A stretch of DNA of 64,000 nt from an uncultured Bacteroidota bacterium (GCA_903838055.1 CAILWV010000044.1:62001-126000), one strand, 5' to 3'. Counted from the stretch's first letter, positions 1 to 8,838 are shown. Notes: generated from the letters alone by a model not told the origin. Numbers and translations are program-made.

Positions 1-369
1 CATTTCAGCAGGGCGACCTTCAATGTGGTGACGTTCTAGCATATGAACCAATTCTCCGTTTTTAAACAACGCCATACTTGGTGATGAAGAAGGGAATGGA
101 AACATTTGTTGGCGAGCAGCATCAACAGCATCTTTATCAACTCCAGCAAAAACTGTAATTAAATGATCTGGTTTCTTTGCACCGTCTAAACTCATTTTTG
201 CTCCCGGGCGTGCATTTCTTGCAGCACATCCACAAACTGAATTTACGACTACCAAAGTAGTTCCTTCCGATTTAATTGCATTTTCTACTTCGCTTGCGCT
301 ATATAAATTTTGAAAACCTGCATCTGTAAGTTCAGCACGCATTGGGTTTACCATTTCTTCTGGATACAT
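1..369 (-). CDS. BrxA/BrxB family bacilliredoxin (3' end outside window)
   Basis: The first 123 residues are present; the family is about 136 residues long, so roughly 14 C-terminal residues lie beyond the window edge. The protein starts MYPEEMVNPMRAEL and carries the VCGCAARNARPG motif of the YphP/YqiW (DUF1094, thioredoxin-fold) family, which in Firmicutes removes bacillithiol from oxidised protein cysteines. The CGC motif is the redox site. The ATG at 367-369 follows a TAnnTTTG box about 33 nt upstream. The family call is firm; which low-molecular-weight thiol it acts on in this organism cannot be told from the sequence. Confidence 0.9.
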   Translation of the reverse strand, partial: MYPEEMVNPMRAELTDAGFQNLYSASEVENAIKSEGTTLVVVNSVCGCAARNARPGAKMSLDGAKKPDHLITVFAGVDKDAVDAARQQMFPFPSSSPSMALFKNGELVHMLERHHIEGRPAEM

Positions 370-401
370 AATTATTTATGATTTAAGATTTTTTACTTCT
401 G

Positions 402-409
402 CAAAGATA
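402..409 (-). promoter_or_regulatory. -7 promoter box of the bacilliredoxin gene
   Basis: TATCTTTG on the minus strand matches the Bacteroidota -7 consensus TAnnTTTG, 33 nt upstream of the ATG. No good -33 TTTG was found at the expected spacing. Confidence 0.5.
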
Positions 410-471
410 ATTAGAATTCTCATCATAAGATTAGTTCCAACCATAAAGATTTCTTATATCAAAATAGAAAA

Positions 472-1614
472 TTATAAATTAAATATTCTTCTTAATAAAG
501 CTTTAATAAACAAACCTTTTGGGCATTTCCAAATTACTTTTAAGTCTTCAAAAAATGAAGTTTCTTCATCTAGAAATTTAAAAATTAAAGAGGTATTTCC
601 TTTTTGAAACATAGAAGAAAAAATAGAGAAACCCAGTTGATTTTTCTTATCTAATATGTCTAAAAGCAATAAATCATAAAACCAGAATTTGTCTCTTTTA
701 TGAAATTTTATAAAGTTGGAGTTTACTTCTAGAAACTGCACCAATTGTTTTGCTTTTTTAGTAGTATTTTTAAAAGTATAACCCGTACTGGCTTTGGTCC
801 ATCCGCCAATGGAACCTATATTTAATATATTTTTTGTGTTGTGTTTCCAAAACGGGTAGCACGTCATAGGGATATTTCCTTGTTCTTTTTCAAGTATTTC
901 ATATTCGGAAATTCCAAGTTTTTGGAGATACTTTTGAATTTCTTTTTCGTATTCGGGTTTAGAAAGTAACTCTTTAGAAAACAACGTATATTCTAATAAG
1001 GCTTCATTGGTTGAAGTTGGCAAAACATACATAAATCGTGTATTGCCTTTTTGCTCTACTGAAAAATCCATGAAAGTTGCAATCTCTTTATTGAAAACGG
1101 CTTCCTTTGATTTAATAAACCAACCTATAAAATGCTGTTGCAGTAAAGGATATTTGTTTTGATTTTTTACTAATTCCCAGTTGAAAATAGAATTGAAAAT
1201 TTTGTTGCAAGTATAATTTTCAGACTCTGTTTTTACGATGCAATGCTCTCCTAATTCTTCAAAATCAATAATTTTTTGATTAACAAAATGAATGTTTTCT
1301 TGTTTGGAAATCAAATCGAAAACCAAATTATAAAAATCCAATCCTTTAATCATGTTGTATTTGTATGGCTTAAGATCTAATTTTCTTTCGAAAGTGTCTG
1401 TTTTAAACCAAGCCGAATCCCATTTGGTATGTGCTAAATTTTGGAAACTATCTTCTGTATCCCAAAAGCACCATGTTCTATCGTTGGTTTTTTTACGATT
1501 TTCATCTAAAAGCAAAATCGATTTATCTTGAAATTTTCCAGATAAAATCATTTCATAAACCGTCATTAAAGCCGATAATCCTGCGCCAGTAAATATATAA
1601 TGGTAATGTTTCAC
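472..1614 (-). CDS. crtY: Lycopene beta-cyclase family protein
   Basis: This 380-residue flavoprotein is predicted to cyclise the ends of lycopene to give beta-carotene, the step before zeaxanthin-type flavobacterial pigments. Visible features are an N-terminal dinucleotide-binding turn (FTGAGLSALM, about residues 8-17), FMDF in the middle of the protein and GGWTKASTGYTF in the C-terminal half, all typical of the CrtY/lycopene cyclase family. The start is a GTG at 1612-1614, only a few bases from a TAnnTTTG box, so the transcript is nearly leaderless. It is divergent from the Nramp gene. No other carotenoid gene is in the window, which is common because crtY is often unlinked to crtB/crtI in this group. 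Confidence 0.88.
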   Translation of the reverse strand: MKHYHYIFTGAGLSALMTVYEMILSGKFQDKSILLLDENRKKTNDRTWCFWDTEDSFQNLAHTKWDSAWFKTDTFERKLDLKPYKYNMIKGLDFYNLVFDLISKQENIHFVNQKIIDFEELGEHCIVKTESENYTCNKIFNSIFNWELVKNQNKYPLLQQHFIGWFIKSKEAVFNKEIATFMDFSVEQKGNTRFMYVLPTSTNEALLEYTLFSKELLSKPEYEKEIQKYLQKLGISEYEILEKEQGNIPMTCYPFWKHNTKNILNIGSIGGWTKASTGYTFKNTTKKAKQLVQFLEVNSNFIKFHKRDKFWFYDLLLLDILDKKNQLGFSIFSSMFQKGNTSLIFKFLDEETSFFEDLKVIWKCPKGLFIKALLRRIFNL

Positions 1615-1618
1615 GTTT

Positions 1619-1626
1619 CAAATATA
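1619..1626 (-). promoter_or_regulatory. -7 promoter box of crtY
   Basis: TATATTTG on the minus strand ends only 4 nt before the GTG start, implying a very short or absent 5' untranslated region. Confidence 0.45.
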
Positions 1627-1650
1627 TAGAATTCTTTAAAATTTAATCTG

Positions 1651-1658
1651 TATTTTTG
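1651..1658 (+). promoter_or_regulatory. -7 promoter box of the Nramp-UspA operon
   Basis: TATTTTTG matches TAnnTTTG and lies 20 nt before the ATG. No convincing -33 element is present. Confidence 0.45.
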
Positions 1659-1678
1659 ACCTGAATTAGTAAATACCT

Positions 1679-3550
1679 ATGAGCAAATCACTTGAAGAAG
1701 TAAATCAATCGGTTGCAACCGATGGCAAAAGAAAAGGTTTTAGAAAAGTTTTGGCGTTTCTAGGACCTGCTTATTTGATTAGCGTTGGTTATATGGATCC
1801 AGGAAATTGGGCTACCGATTTAGCAGGAGGAAGTCAGTTTGGGTATACTTTGGTATGGGTTTTATTGATGAGTAACTTAATGGCGTTGCTTTTGCAAAGT
1901 TTAAGTGCGAGACTCGGAATTGTTACCCAACGTGATTTGGCGCAAGCATCTAGAGAAACCTATTCGCCATTTATTAATTATATTTTGTATTTTCTTGCCG
2001 AAATTGCTATTGCTGCTTGCGATTTGGCCGAAGTGCTAGGGATGGCAATTGGGATAAATTTACTTACCGGCCTGCCTTTAATTTATGGTGTTTTAATAAC
2101 TGTTTTAGATACTTTTTTATTGCTTTTTTTAATCAATAAAGGCATCCGAAAAATGGAAGCGTTCATTATCGTATTAGTTATGATTATTGGTCTTTCATTT
2201 CTTTTTGAAATGTTTTTTGCACAACCCGAAATGGGAAAAGTTTTAGCAGGATTGATTCCGTCATTACCTAATGAGGCAGCACTCTATATTGCTATTGGAA
2301 TTATTGGCGCTACCGTGATGCCCCACAATTTATATTTACATTCATCCTTGGTGCAAACTAGAAAATTCGATCGTAGCAAAGAAGGAATTAAGCAGGCTTT
2401 GAAATACAATTTTATTGACAGTGCCATTGCATTGAACTTGGCTTTTTTTGTTAATGCTGCAATTTTAATTTTAGCAGCAGCCACTTTTTATAAAAACGGC
2501 TTTTTTCAAGTTGCTGAAATTCAAGATGCCTACCAACTTTTGGCTCCTATCTTAGGGAATAAATTAGCTCCAATTTTATTTGCTGTGGCTTTGATTGCCG
2601 CCGGACAAAGTTCTACAATAACAGGAACTTTAGCCGGACAAATCATTATGGAAGGTTATTTAAATTTAAGAATTCAGCCGTGGGTTCGTCGAATTATTAC
2701 GCGTATTATTGCCATCGTTCCTGCTGTCGTTGTACTACTAATTTATGGTGAAAGTGCTACTGGAAAAATGCTAATTTTTAGTCAAGTAATTTTGAGTTTG
2801 CAATTGGGATTTGCAATTATTCCACTAATCCATTTTGTTAGCGATAAATCGAAAATGAAAGGTTTTCATATTGGTAGAATTACCCAAATTATTTCTTGGA
2901 TTATAGCTACAATAATTGTTTCCTTGAATGCCAAATTAGTTTTTGATGAAATAATAGGATGGATAGAAACTTCTTCAAATCCAATGGTTTTAAGGTTAAC
3001 AGTAGTTCCTATATCAATTGGTTTTTTAATTTTACTTTTATATATTATTTTTAAACCGCTACTCGTTAAAGTAAAAAATAAAATTCATAATCATTTACCG
3101 CATAATATTAATTTGAATTTTGAACAATCCAAATCCTATGGTAAAAAGAAAATAGCAATATCGGTAGATTTTTCTTTTGCAGATGAAAAAGCTATTAATA
3201 GTGCTTTTGAATTGGGAGGCAAAGAAGCGCATTATACCTTAATACACGTGGTTGAAACTGTTGGTGCAATGATTTATGGCGGAAATATTGATGATCACGA
3301 ATCCACTATTGACGAAAAATTATTGATGGAATACCAAGAAATGTTAGTGACTAAAGGATTTAAAGTCAGCATTCAATTGGGATTTGGAAAACCAACTAAA
3401 GCTATTTCCAAAATTGTTAATGAAGGAGACTTTGATATTTTGGTAATGGGAACCCATGGACATACTGGATTTAAAGATTTACTTTTTGGCACTACTGTTG
3501 ATAAGGTTAGACATGAGATAAAGATTCCTTTATTTCTGGTAAAAAATTAA
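1679..3550 (+). CDS. Nramp-family divalent metal transporter fused to a UspA domain
   Basis: Residues 1 to about 470 form an Nramp/MntH transporter that should import Mn2+ or Fe2+ with protons across the inner membrane. The metal-binding DPGN of TM1 is at residues 40-43 and the TM6 motif MPHNLYLHSS is near residue 213. Residues from about 488 to 623 form a soluble UspA (universal stress protein) domain that ends with the nucleotide-binding pattern GTHGHTG...FGTT. MntH alone is about 400-450 residues, so the tail is a true fusion. It probably senses ATP or energy state and gates transport; that role is inferred. Two membrane or secreted proteins follow in the same operon (4-nt gap, then a 4-nt overlap). 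Confidence 0.93.
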   Translation: MSKSLEEVNQSVATDGKRKGFRKVLAFLGPAYLISVGYMDPGNWATDLAGGSQFGYTLVWVLLMSNLMALLLQSLSARLGIVTQRDLAQASRETYSPFINYILYFLAEIAIAACDLAEVLGMAIGINLLTGLPLIYGVLITVLDTFLLLFLINKGIRKMEAFIIVLVMIIGLSFLFEMFFAQPEMGKVLAGLIPSLPNEAALYIAIGIIGATVMPHNLYLHSSLVQTRKFDRSKEGIKQALKYNFIDSAIALNLAFFVNAAILILAAATFYKNGFFQVAEIQDAYQLLAPILGNKLAPILFAVALIAAGQSSTITGTLAGQIIMEGYLNLRIQPWVRRIITRIIAIVPAVVVLLIYGESATGKMLIFSQVILSLQLGFAIIPLIHFVSDKSKMKGFHIGRITQIISWIIATIIVSLNAKLVFDEIIGWIETSSNPMVLRLTVVPISIGFLILLLYIIFKPLLVKVKNKIHNHLPHNINLNFEQSKSYGKKKIAISVDFSFADEKAINSAFELGGKEAHYTLIHVVETVGAMIYGGNIDDHESTIDEKLLMEYQEMLVTKGFKVSIQLGFGKPTKAISKIVNEGDFDILVMGTHGHTGFKDLLFGTTVDKVRHEIKIPLFLVKN

Positions 3551-3554
3551 ATTT

Positions 3555-4295
3555 ATGAAAAAAATACCAGAAATAACGCTACTTTTTTGGATAATGAAAA
3601 TTTGCGCCACAACCCTGGGCGAGACTGCTGGAGATTTGCTTTCAATGACTTTGAATGTAGGTTACGCTATTAGCACCATTGTTTTATTAGTTGGTTTTTT
3701 AATTACTTTAATATTACAACTTTCTTTAAAAAAATATGTTCCTGCTATTTATTGGCTAGTAATTCTTTCTACAAGTACTGCTGGAACAACTATGTCCGAT
3801 TTTATGGATAGAACATTAGGATTTGGTTATGCAGTAGGAAGTTTACTATTAGTTTTTCTGTTATGCTTAACTTTATTTATTTGGTATAAATTAGAAAAAT
3901 CATTATCGGTATCTGATGTAAAATCTAAACGGGGAGAATTGTATTATTGGACAGCAATCTTAGTTTCTAATACATTAGGTACTGCTCTTGGTGATTATTT
4001 AGCAGATAATTCGGGGTTAGGGTTTATTGGTGGTGCCATTTTAATAGGAAGCTTATTAGTAATTACTGTTTTTACCTATTATTTCACTAAAATTTCTACC
4101 GTTTTTTTGTTTTGGATAGCTTTTGTATTAACTCGTCCTTTTGGAGCAACTTTCGGCGATTTACTTACCAAAAACCAAGAAAAAGGAGGTTTAGATTTTG
4201 GCACTGTTGGTTCTTCAATGATTCTTTTTTCAGTACTTTTGATTTTAGTTCTGTACGCTTCAGTCCTTAATAAAAATAAAAAAATAATTATATGA
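3555..4295 (+). CDS. COG4705/DUF347-family multi-pass membrane protein
   Basis: 246 residues, almost all hydrophobic, with about eight membrane segments. Four internal repeats each carry a G-E/T-x-x-x-D motif: GETAGDLLSMTL, GTTMSDFMDRTLGFGY, GTALGDYLADNSGLGF and GATFGDLLTK. This is the signature of the COG4705 (DUF347) repeat family, whose biochemical function is not firmly established. It starts 4 nt after the Nramp-UspA gene, so co-transcription and a link to metal or ion homeostasis are likely. The conserved intramembrane acidic residues would suit cation binding, but that is inference. Confidence 0.8.
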   Translation: MKKIPEITLLFWIMKICATTLGETAGDLLSMTLNVGYAISTIVLLVGFLITLILQLSLKKYVPAIYWLVILSTSTAGTTMSDFMDRTLGFGYAVGSLLLVFLLCLTLFIWYKLEKSLSVSDVKSKRGELYYWTAILVSNTLGTALGDYLADNSGLGFIGGAILIGSLLVITVFTYYFTKISTVFLFWIAFVLTRPFGATFGDLLTKNQEKGGLDFGTVGSSMILFSVLLILVLYASVLNKNKKIII

Positions 4296-4678
4296 GGATG
4301 CTGTTTTTATTCTTTGCTGTATTATGTAGTAATTCTTTTTTTGCTCAAAGTGAATTCAAAATTGATTCTAAAAATCACTTTCCAAAAAAGGGATATGGTT
4401 TTCAATTAATTACAGTTTTTGATGATTCAAGATGTCCTGAAGGAGTTACCTGTATTTGGGCTGGAGAAGTTTCGACAACAATAAAAGTTTATAAAAACAA
4501 TAAATTCTTTGAATTAAAAACATTCACCTTTAACGCAAAAAATAAGGAAGAAAATTTCAAATGGTTTTCTACTTACTTCCAAAAAAAGATAAAATCAATA
4601 GGAGTTTTCCCTTATCCTAAAGATGGACAAATTGTAAAACTTAAAAATCAGTACATCCATATTGTTTTTATGGATTAG
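4292..4678 (+). CDS. Small secreted protein, function unknown
   Basis: 128 residues with a cleavable signal peptide (cleavage probably after SNSFFAQ, near residue 20) and a conserved core RCPEGVTCIWAGEV with two cysteines that may form a disulfide. I recognise this core from small, uncharacterised periplasmic or lipid-anchored proteins of Bacteroidota. The ATG overlaps the stop of the preceding membrane protein gene (ATGA), so it is translationally coupled to the Nramp/COG4705 operon. Its last codons overlap the end of the convergent Cys-rich peptide gene by 4 nt. Confidence 0.75.
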   Translation: MRMLFLFFAVLCSNSFFAQSEFKIDSKNHFPKKGYGFQLITVFDDSRCPEGVTCIWAGEVSTTIKVYKNNKFFELKTFTFNAKNKEENFKWFSTYFQKKIKSIGVFPYPKDGQIVKLKNQYIHIVFMD

Positions 4679-4794
4679 TGGCACCCACAATCATCCTCTT
4701 CACAATTTTTTTTCGGCTTTTTCTTTCCAAAAAATTTATTGTATAAATAAGCTAAGGCTATTCCTAAAGTAAAATATACGAGTATTTCTTGCAT
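4675..4794 (-). CDS. FeoB-associated Cys-rich membrane peptide
   Basis: This 39-residue gene starts MQEILVYFTLGIALAYLYNK, giving one membrane helix (residues about 4-19). A basic stretch (FFGKKKPKKN) follows, then a cytosolic tail ending CEEDDCGCH. That is the layout of the FeoB-associated Cys-rich membrane protein family, which may bind Fe2+ delivered by FeoB. It is the last gene of the feo operon, 11 nt after a 281-residue protein gene. The four metal-binding-type residues at the C-terminus (three Cys, one His) are intact. Confidence 0.82.
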   Translation of the reverse strand: MQEILVYFTLGIALAYLYNKFFGKKKPKKNCEEDDCGCH

Positions 4795-4805
4795 TTTTTT
4801 GTATA

Positions 4806-5651
4806 TTAAAAATAAATTCCGGCCCCCAATGCAACCAAATTATAGCTTGGAGTTGCAATTTTCAAATGTTCTAATCCTAAAGAAAAGAAGTAATTTTTTC
4901 TATGAAATTTACCTTGTAATTCATAAGTATTTACAGGCAAACTGTTGATTCGGCTCCATTTGGCAGCAGCCATAAAACTAATCCTATTCCCCATAAAATA
5001 TTCAGCGTTTAAACCATAAGCAAACCCAGCTTTTTTTACTTCATTGCCTACGTAGGTTGCGCCTAAATTCCAACCAAAGTTAAATTTTTCCAATCTAATT
5101 CGATCATAATTTAAGTTAAATTGAAACAACGAAAGACGATTGGCGGTAGTATCAATTTTATTTATTTCAAATAGTTGGTGGAAATCGGTTTGTAAATAAA
5201 AATATTGAAAAGGACGAATTTTTGCTTTTAAATGGTTTCCAAATAAGGAACTACTATTGTATACAAAACTATTTTCTATGTCTAATCGGGCTTTATTTTT
5301 TGAAATTAATAAGGTGTCTGAATTTTCAAAATTCCCTGATTTTCCATTGTAATATGGATATTTTGTTAAGTCGCTGTACAAATGATCTTCATTTTTATAA
5401 TCTCCTATGAATCCATATTTAAAAACTCCATAAGTTGTGTAGATGAAAATATCAGCTATTACACCACCAAGAATGTTATCTCCACCTGAAGATTTCGATT
5501 TTGAAGAACCAGTTGAACTAGAATAGGAAGCGCTGCTTTGATTTCTGTTAGCCCCACCAGAATTAAGTTCTCCCTTGGATTTATTTAATTTATTTTGTCC
5601 AAAAGAGGCAATAAAGATTAAAGAAAAAAAGATAAGTGCCGTTTTTTTCAT
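4806..5651 (-). CDS. Secreted or outer-membrane protein in the feo operon, unknown
   Basis: 281 residues. A signal peptide (cleavage after IASFGQ, about residue 19) is followed by a low-complexity Ser/Gly/Lys-rich stretch (about residues 25-60). The rest of the protein is a set of alternating beta strands (for example FNFGWNLGATYVG and YFFSLGLEHLK) ending in a terminal Phe, as in small outer-membrane beta-barrels. It lies between feoB (39-nt gap) and the Cys-rich peptide, on the same strand, so it is probably co-expressed with iron uptake. I do not recognise a named family. A barrel that lets Fe2+ or another solute reach FeoB is possible but speculative. Confidence 0.7.
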   Translation of the reverse strand: MKKTALIFFSLIFIASFGQNKLNKSKGELNSGGANRNQSSASYSSSTGSSKSKSSGGDNILGGVIADIFIYTTYGVFKYGFIGDYKNEDHLYSDLTKYPYYNGKSGNFENSDTLLISKNKARLDIENSFVYNSSSLFGNHLKAKIRPFQYFYLQTDFHQLFEINKIDTTANRLSLFQFNLNYDRIRLEKFNFGWNLGATYVGNEVKKAGFAYGLNAEYFMGNRISFMAAAKWSRINSLPVNTYELQGKFHRKNYFFSLGLEHLKIATPSYNLVALGAGIYF

Positions 5652-5690
5652 AAAATAAATTTTAGGGTAATCATCAAAAATAATACCTAA

Positions 5691-7781
5691 TTATTTCAAA
5701 ATCTGGTAGGCCAGAAGCGCGGTTAGATAAGCAAATCCACTCATAAAAACCAGTTGAATTATTGGCCATTTCCATGAATTTGTTTCTTTTTTTACAATTG
5801 CTAAAGTACTTACACATTGCATTGCGAAGGCATAAAAAAGCAAAAGAGATACGCCTGTAGCAAAATTAAATGTCTTTTTGCCGTCTTCACGCACTTCATT
5901 TTTCATTTGCTCTTTGATGGTTTCTTCTTCATCGCTATGGCTCCCTACGCTGTAAATGGTTGCTAATGTTCCTACAAAAACTTCTCGGGCAGCAAACGAA
6001 CTTACTACCGCAATTCCTATTTTCCAATCATAACCTAGGGGTTTAATTGCGGGTTCAATAGATTTTCCAAGAATTCCAATGTAGGAATGTTCTAATTTGT
6101 ATTCACTCACAAGGTTTTCTTTATTAATCTGCGAAATTTTGGATTTCTTTGAAACTATTTTTTCTGCATTTCCAAACGTTGCTTTTGGCCCATGAGACCC
6201 CAAGAACCATAGAATTACCGAAATAGCTAAGATGATTTTTCCTGCCCCAAAAACAAATGCTTTCGTTTTTTCTAAAATATTAATGGCCACATTTTTAAAG
6301 AGCGGAATTTTATAACTAGGCATTTCTACCACAAAATAAGATTTTGAGCTTATTTTCAGAATCTTATTCAAAATATAAGCTGAAAATAATGCTACACCAA
6401 AACCTAATAGATATAAAACCATAAGCGTTAATCCTTGTAAACTTAAGAATCCAAAAATTCTTTTTTGCGGAATAATTAGCGCTATTAAAATTGCATAAAC
6501 AGGTAATCTCGCAGAACAAGTTATGAATGGCGTTACCAAAATAGTTATCAATCTTTCCTTCCAATTTTCAATATTTCGGGAACCCATAATTGCGGGAATG
6601 GCACAAGCTGTTCCTGAGATTAAAGGCACGATGCTTTTTCCAGATAGCCCATATCTTCGCATTATTTTATCCATTAAAAAAACTACTCGGCTCATATAGC
6701 CACTTTCTTCCAAAACAGAAATAAACAGAAATAAGAATACAATTTGAGGAATAAATATCAAGATTCCTCCAATTCCAGGGATGATTCCTTCGCTTATTAA
6801 ATTGGTAAATTCGCCTGCAGGCAAATGTGTTTTTGCATAGGAAGACAAATTAGCAAACGAACTATCAATAAAATCCATTGGAATGCTGCTCCAATCAAAA
6901 ATAGATTGGAAGATTCCAAATAAAACCACAAAGAAAATTAGGTATCCAAAGACTTTATGTGTTAAAACCCTATCTAGTTTTGCTCTAATATCAGACGCCT
7001 TAGACTGATCGATTTTTAGACTTAATTTTAAAGCATCATTTATAAATTGGTATCTTTTTATGGTTTCTTTTTGCTGTAATCGCTTTAAGTCTGCATGCGA
7101 TTTAGTAAACGAACTTTTCATTTCGTTTCTATCTAAATTCAAGAAATTTACATCTTGGGTAATAACTAACCAAAGTTTATAAACTAATTGGTTTGGAAAT
7201 GCTTTTCTTAGTTTATCAAAATATTCTGGGTCAATTGAAGATGCATTTAAACAAGGTGAGGTAGGAAGCGATTCGTAGTTTAGAATCAATTCTTTTATTT
7301 TTTCAATTCCGATGTTTTTTCTAGAACTTACTAAGGCAATTTTGGTTTTTAGTTGTTTTTCTAACAGAGGAATATCCAATTCAATTCCTTTTAGTTTCAT
7401 ACGATCGCTCATGTTGATGACCAAAACGGTAGGAATTTCTAGATCTTTAATTTGAGTAAAAAGAAGCAGGTTTCGTTTTAAGTTTTCCACTTCAGAAACC
7501 ACCACCACCACATCGGGAAAGTTTTCGTCTTTTTTATTCATGAGCAACTCAATCACCACATTTTCATCAATAGAACTAGCGTTTAAACTGTAAGTTCCTG
7601 GTAAATCTATTATGGTTGCTTTGGTTGATTCGTTTAGTTTGCAGGAGCCAATTTTCTTTTCAACGGTTATTCCTGGGTAATTTCCCACCTGCTGGTGCAA
7701 GCCAGTAAGTTGGTTAAAAACCGAAGTTTTTCCAGTATTTGGATTTCCTATTAGTGCAACTTTTATGGTGTCTTTAGCCAT
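5691..7781 (-). CDS. feoB: Ferrous iron transporter FeoB
   Basis: 696 residues. The N-terminal G-domain has G1 GNPNTGKTS (residues 12-20), G3 DLPGTYS near residue 59 and G4 NMSD near residue 123, followed by a helical insertion and the polytopic membrane region with paired Gate motifs. It takes up Fe2+ across the inner membrane. The ATG overlaps the feoA stop by one nucleotide (TAATG), so the two are coupled. Length and order fit canonical Bacteroidota FeoB. Confidence 0.97.
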   Translation of the reverse strand: MAKDTIKVALIGNPNTGKTSVFNQLTGLHQQVGNYPGITVEKKIGSCKLNESTKATIIDLPGTYSLNASSIDENVVIELLMNKKDENFPDVVVVVSEVENLKRNLLLFTQIKDLEIPTVLVINMSDRMKLKGIELDIPLLEKQLKTKIALVSSRKNIGIEKIKELILNYESLPTSPCLNASSIDPEYFDKLRKAFPNQLVYKLWLVITQDVNFLNLDRNEMKSSFTKSHADLKRLQQKETIKRYQFINDALKLSLKIDQSKASDIRAKLDRVLTHKVFGYLIFFVVLFGIFQSIFDWSSIPMDFIDSSFANLSSYAKTHLPAGEFTNLISEGIIPGIGGILIFIPQIVFLFLFISVLEESGYMSRVVFLMDKIMRRYGLSGKSIVPLISGTACAIPAIMGSRNIENWKERLITILVTPFITCSARLPVYAILIALIIPQKRIFGFLSLQGLTLMVLYLLGFGVALFSAYILNKILKISSKSYFVVEMPSYKIPLFKNVAINILEKTKAFVFGAGKIILAISVILWFLGSHGPKATFGNAEKIVSKKSKISQINKENLVSEYKLEHSYIGILGKSIEPAIKPLGYDWKIGIAVVSSFAAREVFVGTLATIYSVGSHSDEEETIKEQMKNEVREDGKKTFNFATGVSLLLFYAFAMQCVSTLAIVKKETNSWKWPIIQLVFMSGFAYLTALLAYQILK

Positions 7782-8017
7782 TAATTGTTATTTTCAATGA
7801 CTACTGTTATTTCTTTAGCCGTTTCTAAACGAATTGCTACATGCGAATCGTTAACATTAAAATACAACGGACAACCAAAAGGTGCAATTTGAATTAATTC
7901 AATAGTATTGCCAGGCAAACAACCCATTTCGAGTAATTTTAATGGAATATTATCGATATTGAAATCGACAATAACTCCTTTTTGCCCTATTTTAAGTTCC
8001 CCGACGTTAATTTGCAC
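7781..8017 (-). CDS. feoA: FeoA, SH3-like partner of FeoB
   Basis: 78 residues forming a FeoA-type SH3-like fold (LKIGQKGVIVDF, LLEMGCLPGNTIELIQ, HVAIRLETAKEI). It is a cytosolic protein needed for FeoB-driven Fe2+ uptake. The start is GTG at 8015-8017; no in-frame ATG offers a better choice. It is the first gene of the feoA-feoB-ORF-Cys-rich peptide operon, with a TAnnTTTG box 27-34 nt upstream and an inverted repeat just beyond it that may bind an iron regulator. Confidence 0.95.
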   Translation of the reverse strand: MQINVGELKIGQKGVIVDFNIDNIPLKLLEMGCLPGNTIELIQIAPFGCPLYFNVNDSHVAIRLETAKEITVVIENNN

Positions 8018-8043
8018 GGCTTTATTTAGATTGAATTAAAATA

Positions 8044-8051
8044 CAAAAGTA
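8044..8051 (-). promoter_or_regulatory. -7 promoter box of the feo operon
   Basis: TACTTTTG on the minus strand matches TAnnTTTG and lies 26 nt upstream of the feoA GTG. Confidence 0.5.
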
Positions 8052-8073
8052 AGTATTTGCAACGTAAAATTTA

Positions 8074-8085
8074 TGATAATTATCA
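8074..8085. promoter_or_regulatory. Perfect palindrome upstream of feoA, possible iron-regulator site
   Basis: TGATAATTATCA is a perfect 12-bp palindrome starting 22 bp upstream of the feo -7 box, over the -33 region. It resembles the GATAAT/ATTATC halves of Fur boxes without the central base. No Fur protein is encoded here and AT-rich palindromes can arise by chance, so this is a candidate only. Confidence 0.4.
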
Positions 8086-8132
8086 AGTTTAAGAAATAAT
8101 TAGAACTTGTTTTAACTAACACATTTCTTAAA

Positions 8133-8828
8133 TTACTCCTTTTCAGAACAAAGAAAATTAATGTCTTCTAATAATTGTTTTACATTTTTTATTCCGGGTT
8201 CGGTAGGGCCATCCAAATTAGTTCCATCGTAAAATCCGCGAACACGTCGTTTCGAATCTACTAAAACAAAATTTTCAGTATGCACCATATCATACATTTC
8301 CGATGGTTTTCCTGTTTTTACAGCCAAATATGATTTTCTTGCAATGAAATAAATGTCTTTTTTGTTTCCTGTAACTAAGTTCCATTTGCTATCAATAACA
8401 CCTTTTTCAAGCGCATATTTTTTTAATACTGCAACGCTGTCAATATCGGGAGTAACCGAATGGGAAAGTAATAGCACCTTAGGATTATTCTTTATTTGGT
8501 TTTGCAACCAAACCATATTATTGGTCATTTTTGGACAAATAGATCCACAAGTAGTAAAGAAAAAATCTGCAACGTAAATTTTGCCTGCATAGTCTTTCTG
8601 TGTGATAGTTTTTCCGTTTTGATTGGTAAAAGAAAAATCGGCAATGGTATGGTCTAAAGCCACATATTGAACTGTAGAATCCACCATTTCTGGATTCACA
8701 TCGCTAGGATTGTAAATTTGCAACGATTTCTTTGGCTTTAAAACAGTGTAAAAAGCACTAATTGTAATTATTGAAAACAAGATAAAAAACCCAATAAAGA
8801 CCCTATACTCTTTAAGTTTACGTAACAT
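8133..8828 (-). CDS. SCO1/SenC/PrrC family copper chaperone-like protein
   Basis: 231 residues from the ATG at 8826-8828. An N-terminal membrane anchor (about residues 9-27) is followed by a periplasmic thioredoxin-like SCO domain. The copper ligands are all present: the Cys pair in FFTTCGSICPKM (CxxxC) and the His in DMVHTENFVL. SCO proteins deliver copper to, or reduce, the CuA centre of cytochrome oxidase. The reading frame can be extended to a TTG at 8849, but that TTG is inside the promoter -7 box, so the ATG is the better start. No oxidase genes are adjacent. Confidence 0.9.
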   Translation of the reverse strand: MLRKLKEYRVFIGFFILFSIITISAFYTVLKPKKSLQIYNPSDVNPEMVDSTVQYVALDHTIADFSFTNQNGKTITQKDYAGKIYVADFFFTTCGSICPKMTNNMVWLQNQIKNNPKVLLLSHSVTPDIDSVAVLKKYALEKGVIDSKWNLVTGNKKDIYFIARKSYLAVKTGKPSEMYDMVHTENFVLVDSKRRVRGFYDGTNLDGPTEPGIKNVKQLLEDINFLCSEKE

Positions 8829-8838
8829 TTTTTTTCTA

